IMG/VR virus record: IMGVR_UViG_3300031539_000088
Span: 1 to 44,005 of that record
Strand: one strand, 5' to 3'
Length of the DNA: 44,005 nt
Source of the DNA: a virus
Shown: one piece after another, positions 6,523 to 15,295 of the stretch
How the letters are laid out: each line of letters begins with the position of its first letter
Numbering within the stretch: position 1 is the stretch's first letter
Notes under the pieces: model-generated
Databases searched by the model: none
What the model was told of the DNA's origin: nothing
The model's input: only the letters and a program-made list of their open reading frames with translations
Position numbers and translations under genes: made by a program

Positions 6523-7791
6523 TTGACAGATTCGGTCCAGCGTCGCTTCATCTTGGAGCTACGTCGGTTCTGGTCGTACCATCCGAAATTTCGGGACATT
6601 GTAGACCACATCCAGGGCAAGTATTCGTTCAAGGAGCGCCCGCAGCGGTCCATCGTGCTGAAGAACAGCAGCGCGAACCAATTCCAACTGGCTGCGGACA
6701 ACTTCCAGGGCACGGTGTTCAGTTACCTGCACCAAGCCCGGGTGGACAACTACCCTGGGGTGGCCTTGGAGTGGGTTCGGGAGGACGCCAAGGCGATTCG
6801 TCGCAACGGTGGTGCCTTCCCGTCCGCTCCGGGGATCTACTTCATCGAGATCACACACGTCGCCGAAAACTGCTCGTACTTTGAATTCTTCATCGACCCG
6901 TTGCTCGACCAGATCAACGAGACGGTGACGATGGTGAACGAGACGACCGGCGTGCTCCAGGCGGGCAAGTACCTCGACGGTACGGTCAGGCTGTTTCAGA
7001 TGCCCGGCAACGTCGTGTTGTTTGAAGGGATCAACTGGACAGGCGACCCTGATACGGGCGAGATCGAGTTGCTCCTGCCTCTGACCGAAGGGGGGTGGCT
7101 GTCTGCGGACTACCGATGGCCCGGCACCACGGACGCGGACTCGCCCGCGATTCGCCCTGTGGACCCCCTCACGGGCAACCCTCAGCCGTGGACCGGGATG
7201 CCCAACCGAGGGCTGGTCGAGCCTCTGCCGGGCGTCGTCCTGGCTTTTGGCACCCGGATCGAAGAAGGGGACCGCATGGCCGTCGTGGTCGGCCACAACC
7301 GTAGTGCGTCGGCACAAGAGTACGGCGGACGATGGGCTCTGAACATCGACTTCGACGTATCGGCCCGCGACCCCTACGCCCAACGCGAAATCCTCGACCG
7401 TACGATGCTCTACATTTGGGGTGTGCTTCGCTCGCGCCTTTCGACAGAAGGGATCGAAATCGAGTCGGTCAATGGCGGAGGCGAGTCGGAGGAAATCTAC
7501 GACGAGAACGGCGACGACTACTTCTACAACGCCTCCTTCTCGGTCCAACTCCAAACCGACTGGTCGATCCACGTCCCCATCGCGGCGACGATCCAGCGAG
7601 TGACTCCGGTGAGCCTGAGCGTGGAGCAGCAAGCGGCCCTATTGAACCCGGAAGAGGCGGCTGCCCTTCAATCGAATTTCCAGATCCTCGACAGCATGGG
7701 GCTCAAGCTGGTGGACGATCCGTACTTTGGCGGTCGGCCGGGCCGGAACCCAATTCTGCCGCGCTCGTCCACGTTTGAGGTCATTCGGTAG
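6523..7791 (+). CDS. Probable tail terminator / tail completion protein
   Basis: The protein has 422 aa. TTG at 6523 is the only reasonable start: an in-frame TAG lies at 6502-6504 and there is no ATG or GTG between. The C-terminal half holds a helix with AQREILDRTMLYIWGVLRS, then GIEIESVNGGGESEE, then YFYNASFSVQLQTDWSIHVP. Long helix, loop, then strands with T-D-W and a final V-P is the pattern of terminator-type proteins (lambda gpU-like fold) in myoviruses. The N-terminal half is beta-rich and probably an added domain, because classical terminators have only 130-200 aa. Its place before the sheath gene agrees with a terminator, which caps the sheath and tube at the neck. The call is by motif and order, not by a search. 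Confidence 0.55.
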   Translation: MTDSVQRRFILELRRFWSYHPKFRDIVDHIQGKYSFKERPQRSIVLKNSSANQFQLAADNFQGTVFSYLHQARVDNYPGVALEWVREDAKAIRRNGGAFPSAPGIYFIEITHVAENCSYFEFFIDPLLDQINETVTMVNETTGVLQAGKYLDGTVRLFQMPGNVVLFEGINWTGDPDTGEIELLLPLTEGGWLSADYRWPGTTDADSPAIRPVDPLTGNPQPWTGMPNRGLVEPLPGVVLAFGTRIEEGDRMAVVVGHNRSASAQEYGGRWALNIDFDVSARDPYAQREILDRTMLYIWGVLRSRLSTEGIEIESVNGGGESEEIYDENGDDYFYNASFSVQLQTDWSIHVPIAATIQRVTPVSLSVEQQAALLNPEEAAALQSNFQILDSMGLKLVDDPYFGGRPGRNPILPRSSTFEVIR

Positions 7792-7803
7792 GCTGGCTAT
7801 CCT
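7775..7803 (+). promoter_or_regulatory. Possible sigma-70-like promoter
   Basis: TTGAGG at 7775-7780 and TATCCT at 7798-7803 are 17 bases apart, just before the gene at 7817. The string CTGGCTAT around the second block is shared with the motif upstream of 272 (CTGGCTATAGG). It overlaps the end of the terminator gene. The evidence is weak on its own. Confidence 0.25.
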
Positions 7804-7816
7804 GAGCCCTCGGTAG

Positions 7817-9148
7817 ATGCCGAGCGTGCGTAGAGTCGCGGCCCGTTACCGGGAGGCCATGTTTGGGTTCGACACCCCCCGAAAGGAAAAGGGGCTTGGG
7901 GCTGCGGATGTGGCCGCTATTCGGCGTTTGGTGAGAGTCCCCGACCCACTATATGTGGCGATCGACCCGCTTAACCTGACCTGGGTTTACCGCCAAGGCG
8001 TTCGCCAGCCGAAGGTGTACCTGTACGAGACTCTGCGGCAAGCCTTCAAGGGAGGTTACAGCCCGAACAAGGCGGTGGCCGTGGTGAATCGCTCCGATTT
8101 GGACCCCTCCAAACTGATGCCCCAGAAGGCCGGAAGGATCGAATTCAAAGGGCGTATCCCGCGGGAAAACCTCTACATGTTCGTGACCCGGAACACGATG
8201 GGCCTGCCTCCCGGGTCGGACAAGTGGATGATTCCGGTTGTTCGGCGAGAGGGTGGGCGCTGGCGTTCGACCCGTCCCGTGGTCCCGTGGAAAGACCTCC
8301 CGACCGAGGACCCGGTACGTGGCCCGGCTGAGGCTGTCGATGGCCCCTATGGCGAGTACCTGTTCGGGGAGCTTCGGCCCGATGTGAGTGAGCCAAACAC
8401 CCCCGAGGAGTCCGCTCTGATTTCGGCTCTGATTTCGCATTACCAGGGCTCCGGCGACTCCTTTTCCAAACCGGCCTTGAGCGGCGCGGTGGCAGTGACA
8501 CTGCGGGCCGCCCATCAAAAAGGTCTGTACCCCGAGTGGCTGCAAGTGCCGTCCAAGTACAAGTACGCCTATCGGCTCATGGACAACATTTCGTCCTACG
8601 GGATGGAAAAGCTCTTGAAGGGCGATGAGATCGGTGAAGAGACCTACCCCACGGCGAACGTGGTCGAGAACACGGGCGGCACGTATCGGCCCCACAAGGG
8701 CAAGGTCACGTCGTGGACGGTGAGCAAGGAAGCGATTCGCAAAATGGTACAGGACTGGCGGTTCCGTGTGAGCCGCGAGTACCCCGATGGCGACGAGAAC
8801 ATCGCCATCGCCGTTGTGGATCTGGGGCAGGTAAGGGACAGCTTCATGCTGAACCCCGATCGGATCGCAGAGCTTGGGCTCGCGGGTGATTTCACCTATC
8901 AGAGCGAGGTGTTGGGGTGGGGATCCTTTCCGATGGCACGGTTCCTTTACGCCGAAGTGGACAACTCGGATTGGGAGTCGGGCAGAGACCAAGCGGAAGA
9001 GAACGAGGAGCGTCTTGACGAGGACGAAGACTTGGACTGGGCCGACCTCGATGGCTACTCCAGCGTCGAAGAATTCGACTCGGACATGGCGCAGTATTAC
9101 GCCAAGGCCCGAGAGGATCTGATTTCAGAGCTTGTCGCTGCCCTGTGA
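7817..9148 (+). CDS. Candidate ADP-ribosyltransferase-fold protein
   Basis: The protein has 443 aa. Residues 1-17 (MPSVRRVAARYREAMFG) form a basic amphipathic start. Residues 45-160 are beta-rich and unidentified. Residues about 230-385 show the R-S-E layout of ADP-ribosyltransferases: Tyr252-Arg253 at the end of a strand (KYKYAYRLM), the S-x-T-x-S stretch at 299-303 (VTSWTVSKEAI) followed by a helix, a strand IAIAVVDL, and Gln362-Ser363-Glu364 in YQSEVLGWG, matching the (Q/E)xE catalytic motif with the usual following V-L. The C-terminus is extremely acidic (EENEERLDEDEDLDWADLD). Such enzymes move ADP-ribose from NAD to proteins or nucleic acid; T4 Alt is a virion-packaged example. Location among tail genes suggests a virion protein. 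Without a structure comparison the call is tentative. Confidence 0.5.
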   Translation: MPSVRRVAARYREAMFGFDTPRKEKGLGAADVAAIRRLVRVPDPLYVAIDPLNLTWVYRQGVRQPKVYLYETLRQAFKGGYSPNKAVAVVNRSDLDPSKLMPQKAGRIEFKGRIPRENLYMFVTRNTMGLPPGSDKWMIPVVRREGGRWRSTRPVVPWKDLPTEDPVRGPAEAVDGPYGEYLFGELRPDVSEPNTPEESALISALISHYQGSGDSFSKPALSGAVAVTLRAAHQKGLYPEWLQVPSKYKYAYRLMDNISSYGMEKLLKGDEIGEETYPTANVVENTGGTYRPHKGKVTSWTVSKEAIRKMVQDWRFRVSREYPDGDENIAIAVVDLGQVRDSFMLNPDRIAELGLAGDFTYQSEVLGWGSFPMARFLYAEVDNSDWESGRDQAEENEERLDEDEDLDWADLDGYSSVEEFDSDMAQYYAKAREDLISELVAAL

Positions 9149-9151
9149 CCG

Positions 9152-9195
9152 TTGGCGCCCGATACCCCGCCTATAGAACCGGCATTTGTGACGAG
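9152..9195 (+). promoter_or_regulatory. Promoter-like motif, copy B
   Basis: TTGGCG at 9152-9157 (context GTTGGCGCCC, nearly identical to copy A), a 14-base gap, TATAGA at 9172-9177 (context CGCCTATAGAACCGGC), and ACGAG at 9191-9195. It lies between the stop at 9148 and the TTG start at 9204. The ACGAGGA end doubles as the ribosome binding site of the FmdB-like gene. Confidence 0.5.
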
Positions 9196-9203
9196 GACCC
9201 ACC

Positions 9204-9704
9204 TTGCCCATCTACGATTACCAGTGCGACGCCTGCGGGCTCCGATTTGAGAAGATGCTGAAAGCTGACGCAGCGAAGGCCGAATTGGCCTGTACTCGCT
9301 GCGCTAGTCTCGCTCAGCGCCGGCTCTCGGGGCCAGCGTTCGCGTTCGCCGGGGGCACCGACGGAGCCCTCCCGCAGAACACGGGAGTCGCCGGAGTGGA
9401 CCTCGACGTGGATCGGGCCATCGGCCGGGACGCCGAGCAGCAGTGGGGCGCGGTTCACGCGCGTCTCGACCGCAAGCGACAGATCATGGCGAGGACCGGA
9501 GCGTCGGGATTCGATCTCAGCGCGACCCCCTCGACCGCAGGCAGCCCCGACGGGGACTACCGAGTCATGGCTCCCTCCGAGCGCGCGGCGGCTGAGAAGG
9601 GCCGACAGGTTCACCACGCCGCGGTCAACAAGATCAAAGACTACGTGCGCACACGCAACAAGAATTCCCAACAGCCTACGGCTGGTGAGAGGGCTCGCTC
9701 GTAA
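9204..9704 (+). CDS. FmdB-type zinc-ribbon protein
   Basis: The protein has 166 aa. The N-terminus is the FmdB/CxxC_CxxC regulatory-protein domain: MPIYDYQCDACGLRFE, a second pair CTRC, then RRLSGPAFAFAGG, with Cys8, Cys11, Cys30 and Cys33 as zinc ligands. The match to the family's MPIYEYRC start shows that TTG at 9204 is the true start codon, supported by GAGGA six bases upstream. The family usually has 60-110 aa; here about 110 further residues follow, charged and Ala/Arg-rich, without recognised domains. In bacteria the domain was first linked to regulation of formamidase genes, but its biochemical role is unclear. It has its own promoter-like motif and lies just before the sheath gene, so a regulatory or virion role is possible. 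Confidence 0.8.
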   Translation: MPIYDYQCDACGLRFEKMLKADAAKAELACTRCASLAQRRLSGPAFAFAGGTDGALPQNTGVAGVDLDVDRAIGRDAEQQWGAVHARLDRKRQIMARTGASGFDLSATPSTAGSPDGDYRVMAPSERAAAEKGRQVHHAAVNKIKDYVRTRNKNSQQPTAGERARS

Positions 9705-9741
9705 GAGCAGCGTCCAACCCCGAGCGGCTCTGCCGCCAAAT

Positions 9742-9757
9742 CAGACAGACAGACAGA
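9742..9757. repeat. CAGA tetranucleotide microsatellite (4 units)
   Basis: Four tandem CAGA units lie in the intergenic region before the sheath gene. A shorter related string (CAGACAGACC) occurs again near 9823. Such tracts can vary in length by slippage, but there is no reading frame here to be phase-varied. Confidence 0.6.
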
Positions 9758-9898
9758 TCAATACATCGGGCCTAGCCCACCTTGCGCTGACCAACCTCGC
9801 TAACGGCGACGGACACGATCGAACAGACAGACCAGACGGAAACTGAACCGACTGAGATCGATGGCCCCAATGCAAGGGCCTCAACTGGACAGCTACTC

Positions 9899-9914
9899 GC
9901 GGCAAATTTGCCGC
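9899..9914. promoter_or_regulatory. Perfect 16 bp palindrome before the sheath gene
   Basis: GCGGCAAATTTGCCGC reads the same on both strands. It lies about 40 bases before the sheath start codon and has the same GCGGC/GCCGC arms as the hairpin at 9724-9736. It could be an operator for a dimeric regulator or an mRNA hairpin protecting the 5' end. It is followed at 9919-9933 by GGGAT-CTTGT-ATCCC, a second small hairpin. Confidence 0.5.
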
Positions 9915-9952
9915 CACAGGGATCTTGTATCCCACAAAGACGAGGTGAGAAA

Positions 9953-12900
9953 ATGGCCTTTCCCGGCTCCGTATATGCGCCCCCTGGTGTTTACACCCAA
10001 ACGCTTTTCAACAATCCGGTCCAAGCCGCAGTCACAGGGGTGCGAATCCCTGTCTACATCGGCACCGGCAACGAAATTCTCTCTCAGGAAGATCTACAGG
10101 TCGTCCGCGGGTCGAGCGCTTCCGTAGACCAAGGAGTTCCCAAGGAGGATCTCGATGGTCGCGCGGTTGCCGACATTCTCGCGTCCGGTCAGGTAATCCT
10201 GGGCAACTTCGACGGCGAGCGCCGTCTGGTTCAGGTTCGTAATTTCCCGATCGTGACGGGCGACGGAAGCGGCACGACCGCGACCAACGCTGCCTCGATC
10301 TCAGTGGAGATCAATGGTCGCCCCGACGTGGTGCTGACTGTTCGTGGAGCCGAGGGAATTCTGGAGCTTTCGACGGCTCCCCGGCCGACGGATGAGGTAC
10401 GTGTCACGTACTTCTTCAACCGGACGGACACCGCGGCCACGGACAACGTGTCGTCTCAGGTGACTCCCGGGGCAGCGGTTCTCCGCGGTCTCAAAGGTGA
10501 GCCCAGCGGCGGCTACGAGGTTCTTGCTGGGAACAACACCCTGATCGTCACCGTCGATGGTGTCGATGTGGTGGTCGATTTCGGGACTGGCTTCAAATCT
10601 GCCTCAACCCTCACCTCTCTGATCAACGGCGCGGGCGCGGCGACCACACTCAACGCCGTGACCTATGGGACCAACTTCGGAGAGGTCGCCATCGCACTGT
10701 CTGGTGCGGAGAGCTTGGTCATCGGCGATGGTTCCGCCAACACGTTGCTCGGGTACACCACTGGCGCCTCCACCTCGCGCCAGACGGTGTTCTACACGTT
10801 CAACGGTCCCATCGTTCAGGGGGACAACGGCGGCGTCACTACCACAGATCCGTCCAAGGTCACTGTCTTGATCGACGGGGCTGCTGTCACGCCTCTGGCC
10901 GTCAACGGTCAGACCCGTGCTGTCACCCTTCCCTTCGCGCCGCCCAGCGGCTCGACGGTCACGGTCAGCTACTTTTTCAACACCTACCAGGACACGTTCG
11001 ACTACCTCGCGCACATCAATGTCACCGACATTCAGCGCGTCGGCGTCGTGCCCGGTAACAGCGACTTCATCGAGCAGGCCGACTTCGTTCTGAAGAACGA
11101 CCTGATCGTGTGGGGAACCGCCGCCCTCATCGAGAGCGGTGTGAACACGCAGGGCACCGCCCTGTTCAACGAGGCGCAGATCACAGGGAACCTTGTCGAT
11201 GTGCAGTCTTACTTGGAGGTTGCCTCGCCCGTCTCGGACCAGACGGTCAACCCGCCGAAGACGAGCACGACCACGTTCCAGCTTCAGCGCCAACCCACCA
11301 CGGGTAACGGTCGCAACACCCCGCTGGGCCAAGACCTGTTCCAGACCGTCTCCAACGGTCGGATCGACCTGCCGACCAACCGTCCCGATCTGGTCATCGC
11401 CTACTGGGGCTGGAGCGTGCAGGACGCCTTGGAGCGCGGCCCCGTCTCGGTGCTTCGTGTTGAAGGCGCCGAGATCACTCTCGGTGAGAGCGTGCCTGTC
11501 GGCGCGACCGTCTACGCCACGTACTACTACAACACCCTCGTTGACGAGGAGTACACCCTTGAGGTTGACGTTCCCGGCCCCGCTGGTATCGGCACCTACT
11601 TCATCAAGGACAAGAACGGGCGTGACATTTTCACGCCGCGGTTCGGCGTCAAGGGCACCTTGCTCACCGGGATCACGATTCAATTCCCGAGCGGTTCGGA
11701 GCTTACGCCCGACGTTCGCTTTGAGTCGGGTGTCACCGGGCCGGTCGAGGAGACCGTCACCGTCACCTTCGCCAACAAGGATGCGACCCTCGCCAAGTAC
11801 AGCGTGCCCGGCTCGGGTCCGTACTTCACGATCACGGACGCTTCCGATCACGCTCGGTTCACCATCGACTCCACGGCCCTCACGGGCGGTGGTGCCGGTA
11901 TCGACCTGAGCCGCGTCGATGGCATTGAGGGCCTGGGTTTCTCCGCTCACCTGTTGGGTGAGGAGATCGCCTACACCTCGGCGTCGGGTCAGACGACCTA
12001 CGACGTGGAAACCGGCGTCAACGACGAGCTTGCGCTCACCCTCGATGGTGTGACGATCACGATCGATGTGCCGCCGGGAACCGGCGTGGATGCCGACCGC
12101 TATGTCACGGCGATCAACGAGCAAGCCAAGAGCACGCTCAATCCGCCCGTCTACACCTCGGCGACCCGTTTCACGGGCGCGACCGAGATCACCGCGGCCG
12201 AGTACGACAAGTTCACGTTCAACTACACAGGCGACGTGAACGGGTCCTCTGGCCCGCTGACTGTGACCATCCCGCCGGGCACCTACAACAGCCCGGCCAC
12301 CCTCGCCACGGCGATTCAGGGTGTCGTGACGGTTGCCCTCGGTACGTTGGGTGCTGGCTTCGCCGGCATCGCTATCACGGTCGGTGCGAACGCTGACGGT
12401 CAACTGACCTACGCGCTCGACAACGCCACCGCGGACAACGGTACGGCCTGGACCGACACCATTACGGTGACGGGTGCTCCGGTGCCGGTCCCCGGCGATA
12501 CGGTGGAGATCACCGACCCGCTGGGCAACGTCGAGGTCTTCACGGCGACCGCGACCGCGACCGTCATCGGTGCAGGTGCTCGCAACTTCGACGTGTCATC
12601 GGGCCTTGTTGCCACGATCAGCCTGGAGCTTACCAGCGCGATCAACGACGTGACCAACGGCATCGCCGACACGCTTACGGCTGTCGATGGTGGTGGTACG
12701 GTGGCGCTCACGGCGGTCAACGTCGGCGTGATCAGCAACCTGATCTCGATCGCCTTCACCGGCTCGGTCGGTGCCTTCACTCTCCTCGGTGCCGTTCCGG
12801 GTACTGCGGAAGGCGGTGGCTACCTTGAGTTCCTCGACGGCCCCACGGCTGCGGAGGATTTCTCGGTGCTCTCGGGCATCTCCACCGATGCTGCCGTTGG

Positions 12901-15274
12901 CGGAAATCAGACCAAGCTGCTCAATGGCGACGTTGTGCGTCGATTCTCGGTCGCAGGCACCTCTGGTGCTCTGGTCTACGACCGAATCCTCGTTCGCAAC
13001 CGCGTTGTGCCGGGATCGGGCTCCATGAGCCACTTCCCGCAGGTCGGGCAGAGCCAACTGAAGGTCGAGGGCAACAGCGCCATCGAGCAGACGGGCCTGC
13101 TTCCGAACAGCGAAGGCTCCGCTGGCATGCGTGCCACGGTCCAGCCTGCAACCCTGCTTGGTCGGGTCGGCTTCTCCGCCGGTCAGATCGCAACGGGTAC
13201 GTTCGGCGACGAGCGTGATGGACAGCCCACCGTCCAACTGTTTGAGGCGGGAGGCACCCAGCCGCAGAACAACGTGTTCAAGGTCAACATCGACGGCACT
13301 CCCGTCGAGATCGTGTTCACCGATTCGGCTGGTGCGGCGATTCCGATCGCCGGTTCCGCTGACGTTCCACTTGGCCCGCTGGGCTCGCCGGACACGGTTC
13401 TCACACAGATCAACACGGCTCTGACCGCCGCGGGCCTTCCCGGTGCGGTTCGACAAGAGGGCGCAGGCATCCGTTTCACCTCTCTGGTGACGGACACGAC
13501 CTCTGCGGTCACGATTGACGACGGCAACGCCAACTCGACTCTCGGGTTCTCGGCTGGAAACACCGACGACCGGGATCCGGTACAGCCGGAGGTCATCGCA
13601 TCGGCACTCATGTCTCACCACAGTTCCTCGGTCTCGGCCGAGTACCTGACCTGGGACAGCCCGTCTTCGACTCACTTTGCTGGCCTCGCGCTGGCGGGCG
13701 TGATTCGGGATCAGGCGAACGCCGAGTTCCTCTACATCCAGTCGCAGGCGGCCACGGTCGGCGGGCTCGGTGTGTCCTCCAACATTCTGTTGGAGACCCC
13801 GGCTTCGCCCAACGGCTCCTGGCTCCTCCCTGGGACCAACCTTCTCGCCTTGGCGGGGGCTGGTGCTTCGGGCGAGGAAGGCATCTCGGGCTTCTACGTC
13901 ACGTCCTCGGACACGACGCGGGGCTCGGGCTCGGCCAACACCTCGGTACTCAACACGGGTACAGGCCAGGACGGCGCGGTGGGTCAGACCTACCGCGACA
14001 CGAACACCGGATTGGTGTTCACCGTGCTGGAGCGCGAGGGCGGCGGAACATACCCGACGGGTGTGACCTCCACCTTCACCTTTGAGGTGCGGCGCAAGGT
14101 CACGACCGACAGCAACTTGCCGGTCAACGCCTTGCCGGGTGTCGAGCTTCTGGTGACGAACACCAGCGGCATCGGCGTCGGGGACACCTCCATCGTCACG
14201 ACGGTGGAGCGTGGGGGCAACGAGCCGGCCATCGGCGACCTGTACTACGTCACCTACGACTACACGAAGGACAATTTCGACACGGCTCTCTTCACTCGGT
14301 TGGCGACAATCGAGGCCAACTACGGGCGCGTTGCCCAGGAGAACCTCGTCACTCTGGCGTCCTACCTCGGCATCATCAACGGCGCCGTCATCGTGGGTAT
14401 CAAGCAGGTGGTCAAGCAGGTCGGATCGAATCAGGCCAGCGTTGCAGACTACCGTGACGCGTTGATCGACCTTCGCGGTCCTCTGCCGGGCGGACTCTCG
14501 CTCGACCAGATCACGCCGTTGCGGGGTGACAACGCCGACCTGTACCAATTCCTGCGGATCGAGAACGACATTCAGTCGTCCATCCGATACCGGCAGGAGC
14601 GCACCTCGATCGTAGGTACGTCCTCGGGTACGCAGATCAGTGGGGCCGGCGATCTTGCCAACGCCCTGTCTGCCACCCGTATGCGGGTTGTGTACCCCGA
14701 CATTGTGACCATGACGCTGACAGACGCGCTTGGGAACGATGACGAGGTGCTGGTCGATGGCACGTTCCTCGCTTCGGCGATGGCGGGCAACCGGGTCTCC
14801 CCGAACATCGACGTGGCGACTCCATGGACGAACGCGCGGCTCGTAGGGTTCAACCAACTCGCTCGCACGCTCGACGCGGTGGAGCAGAACCAGCTTGCCG
14901 TTCGCGGTGTGACGGTTCTTGAGGATCGCGCCCCTGCGATCCGTGTCCGTCAGGGTCTCTCGACGGACATTAGCAACGTGCTGACCAAGACCCCGACCGT
15001 GATCACCATCGCGGACGAGGTTCAGCGTCAGGCTCGGATCACACTTGACCGCTTCATCGGTGTCAAGTTCCTGCCCACCATCCTTCAGCAAATCGAAGGT
15101 CGCATGACCTTCATGTTCAAGGGTCTCTCGGCGGCCGAGATTATCACGACGTTCACGGGCATCCGCGCATCCACCACGACCGACCCCACGGTTGTCGAGG
15201 TGGAAGCCTTCTACCAACCCGTGTTCCCGCTGCTCTACATCGTCGTGACGTTCAACCTGCGTTCGACGCTGTAA
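9953..15274 (+). CDS. Giant contractile tail sheath protein
   Basis: The protein has 1773 aa from ATG 9953, chosen because GAGGTGA lies four bases upstream at 9942-9948; an upstream TTG at 9908 is rejected. The N-terminus (FPGSVYAPPGVYTQTLF) and the last 330 residues (about 1440-1773, with DRFIGVKFLPTILQQIEGRM and a final PLLYIVVTFNL) have the form of the conserved myovirus sheath core. Sheath proteins usually have 400-700 aa; here about 1000 extra residues are inserted. These include three beta domains ending in (T/S)YFFN or TYYYN near residues 152, 342 and 527, and four flagellin-IN-like repeats near 192-272, 683-738, 847-955 and 1105-1203 (for example TLIVTVDGVDVVVDF...LINGAG). The sheath contracts to drive the tube through the envelope; the insertions probably decorate its outside. 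A strong terminator follows. Confidence 0.85.
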   Translation: MAFPGSVYAPPGVYTQTLFNNPVQAAVTGVRIPVYIGTGNEILSQEDLQVVRGSSASVDQGVPKEDLDGRAVADILASGQVILGNFDGERRLVQVRNFPIVTGDGSGTTATNAASISVEINGRPDVVLTVRGAEGILELSTAPRPTDEVRVTYFFNRTDTAATDNVSSQVTPGAAVLRGLKGEPSGGYEVLAGNNTLIVTVDGVDVVVDFGTGFKSASTLTSLINGAGAATTLNAVTYGTNFGEVAIALSGAESLVIGDGSANTLLGYTTGASTSRQTVFYTFNGPIVQGDNGGVTTTDPSKVTVLIDGAAVTPLAVNGQTRAVTLPFAPPSGSTVTVSYFFNTYQDTFDYLAHINVTDIQRVGVVPGNSDFIEQADFVLKNDLIVWGTAALIESGVNTQGTALFNEAQITGNLVDVQSYLEVASPVSDQTVNPPKTSTTTFQLQRQPTTGNGRNTPLGQDLFQTVSNGRIDLPTNRPDLVIAYWGWSVQDALERGPVSVLRVEGAEITLGESVPVGATVYATYYYNTLVDEEYTLEVDVPGPAGIGTYFIKDKNGRDIFTPRFGVKGTLLTGITIQFPSGSELTPDVRFESGVTGPVEETVTVTFANKDATLAKYSVPGSGPYFTITDASDHARFTIDSTALTGGGAGIDLSRVDGIEGLGFSAHLLGEEIAYTSASGQTTYDVETGVNDELALTLDGVTITIDVPPGTGVDADRYVTAINEQAKSTLNPPVYTSATRFTGATEITAAEYDKFTFNYTGDVNGSSGPLTVTIPPGTYNSPATLATAIQGVVTVALGTLGAGFAGIAITVGANADGQLTYALDNATADNGTAWTDTITVTGAPVPVPGDTVEITDPLGNVEVFTATATATVIGAGARNFDVSSGLVATISLELTSAINDVTNGIADTLTAVDGGGTVALTAVNVGVISNLISIAFTGSVGAFTLLGAVPGTAEGGGYLEFLDGPTAAEDFSVLSGISTDAAVGGNQTKLLNGDVVRRFSVAGTSGALVYDRILVRNRVVPGSGSMSHFPQVGQSQLKVEGNSAIEQTGLLPNSEGSAGMRATVQPATLLGRVGFSAGQIATGTFGDERDGQPTVQLFEAGGTQPQNNVFKVNIDGTPVEIVFTDSAGAAIPIAGSADVPLGPLGSPDTVLTQINTALTAAGLPGAVRQEGAGIRFTSLVTDTTSAVTIDDGNANSTLGFSAGNTDDRDPVQPEVIASALMSHHSSSVSAEYLTWDSPSSTHFAGLALAGVIRDQANAEFLYIQSQAATVGGLGVSSNILLETPASPNGSWLLPGTNLLALAGAGASGEEGISGFYVTSSDTTRGSGSANTSVLNTGTGQDGAVGQTYRDTNTGLVFTVLEREGGGTYPTGVTSTFTFEVRRKVTTDSNLPVNALPGVELLVTNTSGIGVGDTSIVTTVERGGNEPAIGDLYYVTYDYTKDNFDTALFTRLATIEANYGRVAQENLVTLASYLGIINGAVIVGIKQVVKQVGSNQASVADYRDALIDLRGPLPGGLSLDQITPLRGDNADLYQFLRIENDIQSSIRYRQERTSIVGTSSGTQISGAGDLANALSATRMRVVYPDIVTMTLTDALGNDDEVLVDGTFLASAMAGNRVSPNIDVATPWTNARLVGFNQLARTLDAVEQNQLAVRGVTVLEDRAPAIRVRQGLSTDISNVLTKTPTVITIADEVQRQARITLDRFIGVKFLPTILQQIEGRMTFMFKGLSAAEIITTFTGIRASTTTDPTVVEVEAFYQPVFPLLYIVVTFNLRSTL

Positions 15275-15295
15275 GTGAAGGCGCACGCCTAAGTG

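Larger units (their letters stand above)
9705..9952. other. Intergenic leader region upstream of the sheath gene
   Basis: This 248 bp non-coding stretch holds a short hairpin (GCGGC-TCT-GCCGC at 9724-9736), a CAGA tetranucleotide run (9742-9757), a weak promoter-like string (TTGCGC at 9782-9787 and TAACGG at 9801-9806, again 13 bases apart), a perfect 16 bp palindrome, and a second small hairpin before the sheath ribosome binding site. No open frame looks real. It is probably the 5' regulatory region of the sheath transcript. Confidence 0.5.

Noticed and set aside
9908-9952. N-terminal extension of the sheath from a TTG at 9908
   Set aside because: The ATG at 9953 has a strong ribosome binding site, and the extension would run through the palindrome and hairpin.
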